NCBI GenBank assembly: GCA_900197615.1
Contig: FZLR01000027.1
Coordinates: 1-34,773, forward strand
Length of the DNA: 34,773 nucleotides
Direction of reading: 5' to 3'
DNA from: Rhodospirillaceae bacterium Spongia-Bin9
Lineage (GTDB): Bacteria > Pseudomonadota > Alphaproteobacteria > Bin65
Shown one piece after another: positions 8,047 through 15,954 of this stretch. The position numbers were made by a program, and so were the translations under genes. Under the pieces are notes generated by a model. The model made no database searches. It had not been told where the DNA came from and saw only the letters and a list, made by a program, of their open reading frames with translations. How positions within the stretch are numbered: the first letter of the stretch is position 1; each line of letters opens with the position of its first letter.

Positions 8047-8976
8047 TCAGCGTCCGTTGTCGTCGACAGATTTCTCGCAGTCCTGCGTCTGGAGGATTGT
8101 CTCCAGCCTGTCGAGAAATCGGATAAAGACCTGCATGACCGGGGTTTCCGCGCCGGTCACCCAGGCGACCTCTGTCGGCAAGACCCGTTCTTCGGATTCG
8201 AGGTCTTTTATGACAATGCCTTTGCGGATGTAGTTCCGCGCGCATTCCGGGTGAATGGTCACGCCGATGTTGGCCGCGACAAATCCGAAAATACTTTCGC
8301 TGTTGAATGCTTCCTGGACGATTTTCGGGCGGAAACCGGCCGACTGGCAGAGCGCTTCCATGTGCCGTTGATAAAAGCTCCACCAGCGCACCGCCCCGGC
8401 CACGAACGGTTCGTCCCTCAATTCGGCTAACGGCACGGCCTCCCGCCCGGCAAGCCGGTGATTTTCCGGAAGGATGACGACGAACCGGTCCTTCTGCACC
8501 ACCACATGCGAAAGGTCGTTCGCGAGAACCGGCCCGGTCATGAAGCCGAAATCTATGGTCCCCTGGGCGAGCGCTTCGATCTGCGGCTCGGTGAACATGT
8601 GGCTGAGCTCGACGGTAATGCCGGGGAACTCGCGGCGAAACCGTCCCAGGATCTGCGGCAGAACCCCGCTGATCGCAAAGTCCGTATAGCCGATCGTCAG
8701 ATGCCCGACTTCGCCGGCCTCGGACTTGCGCGCCAGATGGGCCGCCGTTTCGAGCGATTCCACGGCGCGGCGGCATCCCTTGAGAAAAACTTCGCCGGCG
8801 ACGGTGAGCTCGACCCGGCGATTGGTCCGGTTCAGAAGGCGTACCCCAACCGAATTCTCGAGCTGCTGGACGGCGCGGCTGAGCGACGGCTGCGCGAGAT
8901 TGAGCCGTTCGGCGGCGCGGCGAAAATGAAGCTCCTCCGCGACGGCGATGAAATATCGGATGTGGCGGGTTTCCAT
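8047..8976 (-). CDS. LysR-family transcriptional regulator
   Basis: The protein has 309 residues. The N-terminal winged helix-turn-helix reads METRHIRYFIAVAEELHFRRAAERLNLAQPSLSRAVQQLE, the classic LysR pattern closest to the BenM/CatM group. The effector-binding domain starts at about residue 90 (GHLTIGYTDFAISGVLPQIL). The gene diverges from a ProX-like binding-protein gene across 201 bases that contain a T-N11-A dyad and a perfect TATAAT reading toward this gene. By LysR custom it should repress itself and activate the divergent gene in response to an effector, probably the transported compound or a product of it. Control of the convergent oxygenase is less likely because the two genes only share their 3' ends. 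Confidence 0.95.
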   Translation of the reverse strand: METRHIRYFIAVAEELHFRRAAERLNLAQPSLSRAVQQLENSVGVRLLNRTNRRVELTVAGEVFLKGCRRAVESLETAAHLARKSEAGEVGHLTIGYTDFAISGVLPQILGRFRREFPGITVELSHMFTEPQIEALAQGTIDFGFMTGPVLANDLSHVVVQKDRFVVILPENHRLAGREAVPLAELRDEPFVAGAVRWWSFYQRHMEALCQSAGFRPKIVQEAFNSESIFGFVAANIGVTIHPECARNYIRKGIVIKDLESEERVLPTEVAWVTGAETPVMQVFIRFLDRLETILQTQDCEKSVDDNGR

Positions 8977-9004
8977 CGCCCGATTGATGCTCGTGAGGCA
9001 TCAA

Positions 9005-9025
9005 ATAATGCGATTTCGATATTAT
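9005..9025. promoter_or_regulatory. Candidate LysR operator (ATAAT-N11-ATTAT)
   Basis: A perfect dyad of ATAAT, 11 bases and ATTAT has the T-N11-A spacing that defines LysR-type boxes. It sits 29 bases upstream of the LysR start codon, in the divergent region shared with the ProX-like gene. The right arm overlaps the -10 hexamer for lysR, which is the arrangement expected for autorepression. Confidence 0.6.
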
Positions 9026-9026
9026 A
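9021..9026 (-). promoter_or_regulatory. -10 element for the LysR gene
   Basis: Read on the minus strand this is TATAAT, a perfect sigma-70 -10 hexamer. It would give a transcript start near 9014 and a leader of about 38 bases before the ATG at 8976. The -35 position at 17-base spacing reads GCTACA, a weak match, which is common for regulated promoters. It overlaps the proposed LysR operator. Confidence 0.5.
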
Positions 9027-9177
9027 CATGTCAATCACTGCTCTGTAGCATGGAATCCGCTAACGGATTTGCGGTGCAGCTTTTCGGATTCCGCTGGAAT
9101 CGGGGCGGGCCGCGATCCAGCCGGGATTGGAGGCTCTATTCGCCCAAACGTCACCTGACAAACCGGAGGAGAAGACG

Positions 9178-10134
9178 ATGAAGATACGCAATTTGCGCCG
9201 CACCTTGTGGGCGGCCCTGCTTGTTGTCGGTATTTCGCCCGCTCATGCAGCCGATGTCGTCATCGGCGTTCCCAACTGGCCGTCGGCGGCGGCCACCGCG
9301 AACATCCTCAAAGTGGTGCTGGAGGACAATCTCGGGCTCGAAGTGGAGCTCCAGAACGGCACCAATCCGGTCATCTTCGAGGCGATGAATTCGGGCAGCA
9401 TGCATGTGCATCCGGAAGTCTGGCTGCCGAACCAGACCAACCTCCACAACAAGTTCGTCAAGTCCAGGGGCACCGTCAGGATGAGCCCGAACGGCGTGCC
9501 CTCGTTTCAGGGCATGTGCGTGACGAAAGCGACCGCGAAGCGGACCGGCATTGCCAGGGTGGCCGATCTGGCCGATCCCGATATGGCGAAGAACTTCGAT
9601 ACCAACGGCGACGGCCGGGGCGAAGTCTGGGTCGGAGCGTCGGGCTGGGCCTCCACGAATATCGAGAAGATCCGGGCCAAGAGCTACGGCTACGACGAGA
9701 CCATGGAACTGCTCGAAATGGACGAGGCATTGGCGATGGCCAATGTCGACTCCGCCGTCGCGAAGAACGCCAACCACGTCTTCTACTGCTACACGCCCAA
9801 CCACATGTTCGCGCTGCACGACCTGGTGATCCTGAAGGAGCCCAAATACGACGCCTCCAAGTGGAAGATCATTCAGCCGACCGACGACCCGCAATGGCTG
9901 GAGAAATCGAGCGCGCCGGTTGCCTGGGACCTGGCCCATCTGCATGTGCACTACGCGGCGTCCCTGGAAAAGAAACATCCGGAAGCCGCGGCCCTGCTGA
10001 GCAAGGTCAAGCTGACCACCGACCTGGTCTCCCGCATGACCTTCGCCCTCGTCGTCAAGAAGATGAGCGCGGCCGATTACGCCAAGCAATGGGCGAAGGA
10101 AAACGCCAAGCTCGTCGATTCCTGGATGAAATAG
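9178..10134 (+). CDS. proX: Glycine betaine/proline-type ABC transporter substrate-binding protein, ProX-like
   Basis: The protein has 318 residues with a Sec signal peptide (MKIRNLRRTLWAALLVVG, cleavage likely after AHA near residue 24). The mature part starts ADVVIGVPNWPSAAATANIL. An OpuAC/ProX-specific segment, LADPDMAKNFDTNGDGRGE, closely parallels E. coli ProX. Several Trp/Tyr residues suitable for a quaternary-amine cage are present (WLPNQTN, GASGW, YCYTPNH). The ATG at 9178 has a good ribosome-binding site (ggagga, 7-8 bases upstream); an earlier in-frame TTG would not give a signal peptide. The gene diverges from lysR. Its ATPase and permease follow 1.3 kb downstream, beyond an opposite-strand hydrolase gene. 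A terminator at 10242 ends this transcript, so the binding protein is transcribed separately from proVW. Confidence 0.92.
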   Translation: MKIRNLRRTLWAALLVVGISPAHAADVVIGVPNWPSAAATANILKVVLEDNLGLEVELQNGTNPVIFEAMNSGSMHVHPEVWLPNQTNLHNKFVKSRGTVRMSPNGVPSFQGMCVTKATAKRTGIARVADLADPDMAKNFDTNGDGRGEVWVGASGWASTNIEKIRAKSYGYDETMELLEMDEALAMANVDSAVAKNANHVFYCYTPNHMFALHDLVILKEPKYDASKWKIIQPTDDPQWLEKSSAPVAWDLAHLHVHYAASLEKKHPEAAALLSKVKLTTDLVSRMTFALVVKKMSAADYAKQWAKENAKLVDSWMK

Positions 10135-10241
10135 AATTCCGGGAGCCGTTGCACCCTTGGCGCACATATCCTCCGGGCGGCCGTGGCCTATCGGTGCGGA
10201 CCGTGGCGTTCGCTTCAATCGGCCAGACGGGTCCGAAACTC

Positions 10242-10269
10242 GGGCGATCCCTCGGGATCGCCCTTTTTT
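10242..10269 (+). terminator. Rho-independent terminator after the ProX-like gene
   Basis: Two perfectly complementary 10-base arms (gggcgatccc and gggatcgccc) fold with a tight loop and are followed directly by six T residues. It lies 107 bases after the ProX-like stop codon. There is no T-run on the other side, so it works for the plus strand only. Confidence 0.9.
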
Positions 10270-10401
10270 CTGCGGACCGGCTCCCGTTATCGATTCCGGC
10301 GCGCTCCGGCCGGCGGTGTCGGACCGGGCCCGGTCCCCGCCCTCGCGGTGCGTGGGCGACCGCCGCCCGGGTTCCGGTCCTGCGCGGCGTCTTCGGTTCG
10401 G

Positions 10402-11295
10402 CTACGCCTCGTCCCGGCAGAGCGCCTGGCACAGGCAATGGACGCCGCCGCCGCCCAGGGTGAACATCGACATATCCGGGTCGAAAACCTCGAAGCCCAT
10501 GGCCCGCATTCGTGCGTTCAGGTCTTCCGCCCCGCGCATCGACAGGACCCGGTCGTTGCCGAGCGCGACCAGGTTGACGCCGAGGTTCTTTGCTTCGGCG
10601 TAGCCGACTTCCACGAACTCGAAGCCGCGCCCGCGCAGCAGCGCCACCAGCCAGTCCTCCAGCGCGTCGACGCAGGCCACGAGCAACTTCGGCGCAAGCG
10701 GCACCACCAGGCCGTCCATATGGATGAACTCCCGCGAGATGGGCGCGACGACCGCCTCCCATCCCTGCTCCCGCATCCACTGCGCGACCTGCTCCGAGCC
10801 TTCGCGTTCGGACCGTTCGCCGCTGTAGCCGATCAGGACGAAACCCGGCTCCAGGATGTTGAAGTCGCCGCCCTCGAAATGGCCGGCGGTGGCGTAGCGC
10901 CAGATCGGAATGTCGTTTTCCCGATAGAAGCGGATGGCGGTCACATAGTCGGCGCGCCGGCTCTTGAGCTGCATGTGGCAGATAATGGCCCCCCAGGGCG
11001 TCATGGCGCTCGAATCGCGCGCGAAGAAGTTGCGATGCAGAACCTCGTCGGCGTCGAGGTAGTGGCAGCTGACTCCGTTCGACTCGAAGATCGAGACCAT
11101 CTCGGCATGTTGCGACATGGCCGTCTGCAAATTGAATTCGATGCCCGTGCGCTCCTGGTTGTTCAGTGTACGCATCGTGATCGGGCCGGCGTCGATCCAG
11201 CGGTAGAATGCCGGCGTGCCGAGAAGGACGTCCCTGAGCGGCCCGTAATCGTTCGGGAGACCCCATCGGCGCGGTGCGGAAGCGGTGCCGGTCAT
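10402..11295 (-). CDS. Arginine deiminase / amidinotransferase-superfamily hydrolase (guanidine-modifying)
   Basis: The protein has 297 residues with the five-bladed propeller signatures of the guanidine-modifying superfamily. It begins GLPNDYGPLRDVLLGTP. Catalytic residues are visible: D94 (FFARDSS), E141 in HFEGGDF, H192 in REFIHMDG and the nucleophile C287 in GGGGVHCLCQ. The family includes arginine deiminase, agmatine deiminase, dimethylarginine dimethylaminohydrolase and amidinotransferases. The C-terminal GGGxHC box resembles agmatine deiminases and amidinotransferases, while the overall length resembles dimethylargininase, so the exact reaction is open. The gene lies on the minus strand between a ProX-like gene and proVW. 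This suggests the imported compound may carry a guanidino group or a related substituted amidine; that link is inference. Confidence 0.85.
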   Translation of the reverse strand: MTGTASAPRRWGLPNDYGPLRDVLLGTPAFYRWIDAGPITMRTLNNQERTGIEFNLQTAMSQHAEMVSIFESNGVSCHYLDADEVLHRNFFARDSSAMTPWGAIICHMQLKSRRADYVTAIRFYRENDIPIWRYATAGHFEGGDFNILEPGFVLIGYSGERSEREGSEQVAQWMREQGWEAVVAPISREFIHMDGLVVPLAPKLLVACVDALEDWLVALLRGRGFEFVEVGYAEAKNLGVNLVALGNDRVLSMRGAEDLNARMRAMGFEVFDPDMSMFTLGGGGVHCLCQALCRDEA

Positions 11296-11442
11296 GTGCT
11301 TACTTTCTGGATTCGATCATGACCGTGAATACATCATCTCCCCGGCAAATCCAGCAAAAGCGAACGACCGGAAGGCCCGCCGCCCGGCCGGCCCGGCCGC
11401 GCCGCGGCGAGCGGCAATCCGGCCACAACGGAGCGATCCCGA

Positions 11443-12489
11443 TTGAGTGAACCGGTCATCAGATTGGACGGCGTGTGGAAGATCTTCGGCACGCGCGCCG
11501 GGGAAGCGATGCAGGCCATCGCGCAGGACGGCCTCACCAAGGCGCAGGTGCTCGAAGAGTTCGGATGCGTGGTCGGCATCGCGGATTGCTCCTTCGACGT
11601 TCCGAGGGGCGAAATCTTTTGCGTCATGGGACTGTCGGGCTCGGGAAAGTCGACGATGGTTCGTCATATCAACCGGCTGATCGAGCCGACTGCCGGCCGC
11701 ATCGAAGTGCTCGGAAGGGATGTGCTGGCGCTCGGAGAAGGCGAGTTGCGGAAGCTGCGCGCCGCCCAGATCGGCATGGTTTTCCAGCACATGGCGCTGT
11801 TTCCGCACCGCACGGTCCGGGACAACGTCGCCTTCCCGCTCCAGGTGCAGGGCGAGCCGAAATCGACGCGGTGGGAGGTCTCCCAGCGCTGCCTCAGCCT
11901 CGTCAATCTGGACGGTTACGAGGACCGCTTTCCGAGCGAACTGTCGGGCGGCATGCAGCAGCGGGTCGGCCTCGCCAGGGCGCTCGCGTCGGACCCCGAG
12001 GTCCTGTTGATGGACGAGCCGTTTTCCGCCCTGGACCCGCTGATCCGGCGGCAGCTTCAGGAGCAGTTCATGGCGCTGTCGGCCGAGCTGACCAAGACCA
12101 CGGTGTTCATCACCCACGATCTCGACGAGGCGATCCGTATCGGCAGCCGGATCGCGATCATGAAGGACGGGCGGATCGTGCAGATCGGCACGCCCGAGGA
12201 CATCGTCACCAACCCGATCGACGATTATGTGCGCGATTTCGTGGAGGGCATCTCCACGCTGAAGCTGATCTTCGCCCACACCGTCATGGAGCGGATCGAG
12301 GCGTACCGACCGCGTCCCGGCGAAGATTTGAGCCGGGCCCCGAGGGCGCCGCACGATATCGACCTCAGCGGACTCATCGACATTTCGACCACGACCGATC
12401 AGCCCATCGTCATCGCTGAAGGCGGCAGGGACGTGGGCGTGATCGACAAGGCTACGCTGCTCAAGGGAATCAAGGGCGGGGACAACTGA
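11443..12489 (+). CDS. proV: Glycine betaine/proline-type ABC transporter ATP-binding protein, ProV-like
   Basis: The protein has 348 residues and a TTG start preceded by ggag at good spacing. It has a ProV-type insert before Walker A (LTKAQVLEEFGCVVGIADCSF). Walker A is GLSGSGKST (63-71), the Q-loop is at Q115, the signature is LSGGMQQRVGLAR (167-179), Walker B is VLLMDEPFSALD and the switch histidine is in FITHDLDEA (H225). After the ATPase domain only a short, single-CBS-like tail remains (DISTTTDQPIVIAEGGRDVGVIDKAT), whereas E. coli ProV (400 residues) has two CBS modules for ionic-strength sensing. It overlaps the permease start by one base (TGATG), so the pair is translationally coupled. 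Confidence 0.94.
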   Translation: MSEPVIRLDGVWKIFGTRAGEAMQAIAQDGLTKAQVLEEFGCVVGIADCSFDVPRGEIFCVMGLSGSGKSTMVRHINRLIEPTAGRIEVLGRDVLALGEGELRKLRAAQIGMVFQHMALFPHRTVRDNVAFPLQVQGEPKSTRWEVSQRCLSLVNLDGYEDRFPSELSGGMQQRVGLARALASDPEVLLMDEPFSALDPLIRRQLQEQFMALSAELTKTTVFITHDLDEAIRIGSRIAIMKDGRIVQIGTPEDIVTNPIDDYVRDFVEGISTLKLIFAHTVMERIEAYRPRPGEDLSRAPRAPHDIDLSGLIDISTTTDQPIVIAEGGRDVGVIDKATLLKGIKGGDN

Positions 12490-14045
12490 TGCAACAGACC
12501 GAAAATCGCGAAGGGCCGGGCCGGCTCGCCAGCTCGGTCGGCGAATTCGTCGTTACCCGGCAAGGGTACTACAGCCGGGAGTTCGGGAAGATCCAGTCGG
12601 CCACCCGCTTCCCCTGGTCCTGGAATACGGCGGCCGCGCTCGCCGGCCCCTTCTGGGGCGCGTCCCGCGGCCTGTGGGGGTTCTTCTGGATGTTTCTGGT
12701 GCTGGAGGCGCTCGCCTTCGTCCAGATCGGCAGGGGCTGGTGGGGCGATCTCGGGGCGGACAAGCTGGCCCGGCTGGAGAGGCTCACCCTCAAGTCCGAC
12801 GAATTCATGGCAAAGTACGAGGCCGCGAAGCTCGCCGGCGATCCCGACGCCGCTTCATTCCTGAACCGCGCGGAGAACCTGAAGAAAATCGCCGTCCGCG
12901 TCGCCGAAGAAGCGGCGCTTGCGGCCGGGGGCGCGACGACGTTTCTGCTCGTCGGCCTCGCTCTGCTTGCCGGCCTGCGCCTCGTGCAGGGTTTCTACGC
13001 CAACACGCGCTACGAGAAGCAGTATCTGATCTGGCGCGCGAACCCGGCCGGAACGGCCGCCGGCATAAGCTGGACGAGGACCGGGCTGGCCGGCCTGCTG
13101 TGGCTGGCGATCGTGCCGCTCACGCTCTACCGCTTCACGGTCGGCAAGATCGATCCGGCGCTCGAACCCTATATCGCCGGCCTTCCGATCCGGAAAAAGC
13201 TCTATTACGCGCCCGTGTCGGACTGGCTGGACGCCGGCTTCGACTGGCTGTCGATCGAGGGCGCAGGCGTCTTCAACGGCGTCGTCACGGCAATCAGGAC
13301 GATTCTGGACGGTCTGGAAACGGTGTTGGTCGACGCGCCGTGGCCGGTGGTCATGACGGTCATCATCGTCGTTGCGTGGCGCCTGGCGGGTCCGCGGGTC
13401 GCAGTGTTTACCGCCGCTGCGCTCGCCTACCTCGCCCTGTTCGGCCTGTGGGAGACCAGCATGGTGACGGTCGCCCTGCTCGGCGCCGCCGCCTTCCTGT
13501 GCGTGTTGTTCGGAATTCCGCTCGGAATTTGGTTCGGCAAGAACCAGAAGGCCTATAACGCGGCCCTGCCGGTGCTGGATTTCATGCAGACGATGCCGGC
13601 GTTCGTCTACCTGATCCCGATCATCGCCTTTTTCGGCACCGGCAAGCCGCCCGGAGTGCTGGCGACGCTCGTATTCGGGATGCCGCCGGTCATACGCCTC
13701 ACAGCGCTCGGGATTCGCGGCGTGCCGGAAAATATCAAGGAAGGTGCAACCGCGTTCGGCTGCACCCGGTGGACCCTGCTCAAGGATATCGAGATTCCGC
13801 TCGCCATGCCGTCGATCATGACCGGGGTCAACCAGACCATCCTGATGTGCCTGTCGATGGTGGTGATCGCGTCGCTGATCGGCGCCAAGGGCCTGGGCCA
13901 GGACGTACTCATCGCGCTCCAGTACGCGGCCAAGGGCCAGGGGATGCTGGCCGGCCTCGCCATCCTGTTCTGCGCCATGGCGATCGACCGCATCGTCCAG
14001 GGACACTACAAGCGCTCGACCGCGCGCCACCGGCCAGGACAGTAG
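12489..14045 (+). CDS. proW: ABC transporter permease, ProW-like, with an extra N-terminal membrane domain
   Basis: The protein has 518 residues, well above the roughly 280-350 of ordinary ProW/OpuAB permeases. The ProW core occupies about residues 243-510 and includes the EAA loop EGATAFGCTRWTLLKDIEIPLAMP (from about 417) that docks on the ATPase. The first 215 residues form an additional region. A membrane helix begins FPWSWNTAAALAGPFWGASRGLWGF, a charged helical stretch spans 90-145, a second helix follows near 150-165, then QGFYANTRYEKQYLIWRANP and a third helix. The F-x-W-N-x-A-A-x-x-x-G-P-F-W pattern plus the ANxxY segment resembles DUF2628-type membrane domains. Its role is unknown; it could be sensory, replacing the reduced CBS region of the ATPase. 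Confidence 0.92.
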   Translation: MQQTENREGPGRLASSVGEFVVTRQGYYSREFGKIQSATRFPWSWNTAAALAGPFWGASRGLWGFFWMFLVLEALAFVQIGRGWWGDLGADKLARLERLTLKSDEFMAKYEAAKLAGDPDAASFLNRAENLKKIAVRVAEEAALAAGGATTFLLVGLALLAGLRLVQGFYANTRYEKQYLIWRANPAGTAAGISWTRTGLAGLLWLAIVPLTLYRFTVGKIDPALEPYIAGLPIRKKLYYAPVSDWLDAGFDWLSIEGAGVFNGVVTAIRTILDGLETVLVDAPWPVVMTVIIVVAWRLAGPRVAVFTAAALAYLALFGLWETSMVTVALLGAAAFLCVLFGIPLGIWFGKNQKAYNAALPVLDFMQTMPAFVYLIPIIAFFGTGKPPGVLATLVFGMPPVIRLTALGIRGVPENIKEGATAFGCTRWTLLKDIEIPLAMPSIMTGVNQTILMCLSMVVIASLIGAKGLGQDVLIALQYAAKGQGMLAGLAILFCAMAIDRIVQGHYKRSTARHRPGQ

Positions 14046-14056
14046 CGCGCGCGGCC

Positions 14057-15370
14057 TCAGAGCAACGACGGCACGAACAGCGACAGCGGCGGCACGAGGA
14101 CGATCAGGGTCAGCCGCAGGATATCGGCGCACCAGAAGGGCGTGACGCCGGCGAAGATGGTGCCGGTGCTGACATCCGGCAGCACGCCGCGCAGGACGTA
14201 GACGTTGAGGCCGACCGGCGGCGTAATCAGGCTGATTTCGGTCACCACCACCACCACGATGCCGAACCAGATCAGCACCTCCGGCTTGGTCATGCCGAGG
14301 CCGTCGGCCAGCGCCACGATCAATGGCACGAAGACCGGCACGGTGAGCAGCAGCATCGACAGGCTCTCGAACACGCAGCCGAGCAGGATGTATATCGCCA
14401 TGATGCCGAAGATCACGAACAGCGGCGCGATCTCCAGCGAGCGCACGAATTCCGCCAGTTGGTTCGGCATCCCGGTTTCGTTGATGAAGTTGGCGAAGAT
14501 CAGGGCGCCGATCAGCACCACGAACAGCATCGAGGTCGTGACGCCGGTCTCCGCCAGCACCCGGAACAGCATCCGCCGGTCGAGCACTTTCTTGAACAGG
14601 GTGAACAGCAGCGCGCCGAACGCGCCGATGCCCGCCGCCTCGGTCGGCGTGAAGGCGCCGACATAGATGCCGCCGATCACGACGACGAACAGCACCACCA
14701 CGCCCCACACGTCGCGCAGCGCCCGCCAGCGCGCCGGCCAGGCCGTCCGCTCGCCCGGCGGCCCCAATTCCGGCTTCAGGCGGATCATGAACTGCACTGC
14801 GCCGACATAGAACAGGATGCCGACGATGCCCGGCAGGATGCCGGCGGCGAACAGCTTGCTCACGTCGGACTGGGTGATCAGGCCGTAGATGACGAGCACG
14901 ACGCTGGGCGGGATCAGGATGCCGAGGGTGCCGCCGGCGGCGATCGAGCCGGTCGCGATGCTGTCGGCATAGCCGAAGCGGCGCATGGAAGGCATCGCTA
15001 CCTTGGCCATGGTTGCCGCCGTGGCCAGCGACGAGCCGCAAATCGCGCTGAAGCCGCCGCAGGCGACGATGGTCGCCATCGCCAGGCCGCCCCGGCGGTG
15101 GCCGAGGAAGGCGTTGGACGCGGTGTAAAGCTGTTCCGACAGGCCGGCCCGGCTGACGAAGTTGCCCATCAGGATGAACAGCGGCACGACCGACAGGGCG
15201 TAGGATTCCGCCGTGTCGCGGGCGATCTGCGCGATCAGCGAGAAGGCGGGCGGCCAGTCGATCAGGATCGCGTAGCCGACCGCGCCGACCAGCGCCATGG
15301 CGAAGGCGATCGGCAGGCGCAGGAAAACCAGGACCAGAAGGACGGCAAATCCCAGGGCGGCGGCGAGCAT
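14057..15370 (-). CDS. dctM: TRAP transporter large permease subunit, DctM-like
   Basis: This 437-residue, almost entirely hydrophobic protein has about twelve membrane segments. Family landmarks are the N-terminal LRLPIAFAMALVGAVGY, the GGFSAICGSSLATAATMAKVAMPSMRRFGY segment and GGTLGILIPPSVVLVIYGLITQ. It is the ion-coupled translocation subunit, taking substrate from the DctP protein using the sodium gradient. It is the last gene of dctP-dctQ-dctM, 22 bases after dctQ, and converges with proW with only 11 bases between the stop codons. Confidence 0.95.
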   Translation of the reverse strand: MLAAALGFAVLLVLVFLRLPIAFAMALVGAVGYAILIDWPPAFSLIAQIARDTAESYALSVVPLFILMGNFVSRAGLSEQLYTASNAFLGHRRGGLAMATIVACGGFSAICGSSLATAATMAKVAMPSMRRFGYADSIATGSIAAGGTLGILIPPSVVLVIYGLITQSDVSKLFAAGILPGIVGILFYVGAVQFMIRLKPELGPPGERTAWPARWRALRDVWGVVVLFVVVIGGIYVGAFTPTEAAGIGAFGALLFTLFKKVLDRRMLFRVLAETGVTTSMLFVVLIGALIFANFINETGMPNQLAEFVRSLEIAPLFVIFGIMAIYILLGCVFESLSMLLLTVPVFVPLIVALADGLGMTKPEVLIWFGIVVVVVTEISLITPPVGLNVYVLRGVLPDVSTGTIFAGVTPFWCADILRLTLIVLVPPLSLFVPSLL

Positions 15371-15392
15371 GGCTGGCTTTGGCGGCTTCGGG

Positions 15393-15926
15393 CTAGATCA
15401 GCCCCGGCGCCGGCTCGGTATGGCCGCGCAGATAGCGCCCGACGTTGGCGACGAAGATCAGCGCGCCGACCCCGGCCAGCACCGCCATGTAGTAGATCAG
15501 CGGCGCCTGGGGCAGGCGCAGATATTCCGTGACGTCGCCGTAATCGGCGATCTTGACGGCGTAGAGCCAGAGTTGCCAGGCGAGGACGGCGAGGATCGCG
15601 GCGCAGACCAGGTTGATCGCGATCTGGCGCGGCCGCACCAGGGCTTCCGGCGTCAGCGGATCGAGCAGGTCGATGGTGACGTGGCTTTCCTGCCGGCATA
15701 CCGAAGGCAGGCCGGCATAGATCAGCGCCGCCATCAGCACCTCGGTGATCTCCGAGCCGCCCGGCAGGGGCGCGTTGAGCAGTTCGCGGCCCAATACGTC
15801 GACCACGCTTACCAGCATGATGAAGAACAGGAACAGCCCCGCCAGCCCGCCGGAGACCCGGTGAATCCCCTGGGTGAAGCGGGCTGGCGGAAGCTGTGTC
15901 GCGGGTTCGGCCGAAGCGCTCGGCAT
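15393..15926 (-). CDS. dctQ: TRAP transporter small permease subunit, DctQ-like
   Basis: The protein has 177 residues with four predicted membrane helices. The first (GLFLFFIMLVSVVDVLGREL) runs into the typical N-x-P-x-P-G-G-x-E-I-T-E segment (NAPLPGGSEITEVLMAALIYAG), and VTIDLLDPLTPEA follows, as in most DctQ proteins. It lies between dctP (28 bases upstream) and dctM (22 bases downstream). The small subunit stabilises the large one and helps dock the binding protein. Confidence 0.93.
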   Translation of the reverse strand: MPSASAEPATQLPPARFTQGIHRVSGGLAGLFLFFIMLVSVVDVLGRELLNAPLPGGSEITEVLMAALIYAGLPSVCRQESHVTIDLLDPLTPEALVRPRQIAINLVCAAILAVLAWQLWLYAVKIADYGDVTEYLRLPQAPLIYYMAVLAGVGALIFVANVGRYLRGHTEPAPGLI

Positions 15927-15954
15927 GGCGGCGGGGCGCGGGTGCGCCGGCGGC

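Noticed and set aside
10242-10269. Bidirectional terminator also serving the hydrolase gene at 10402
   Set aside because: On the minus strand the hairpin is followed by gagtttcgg without a T-run.
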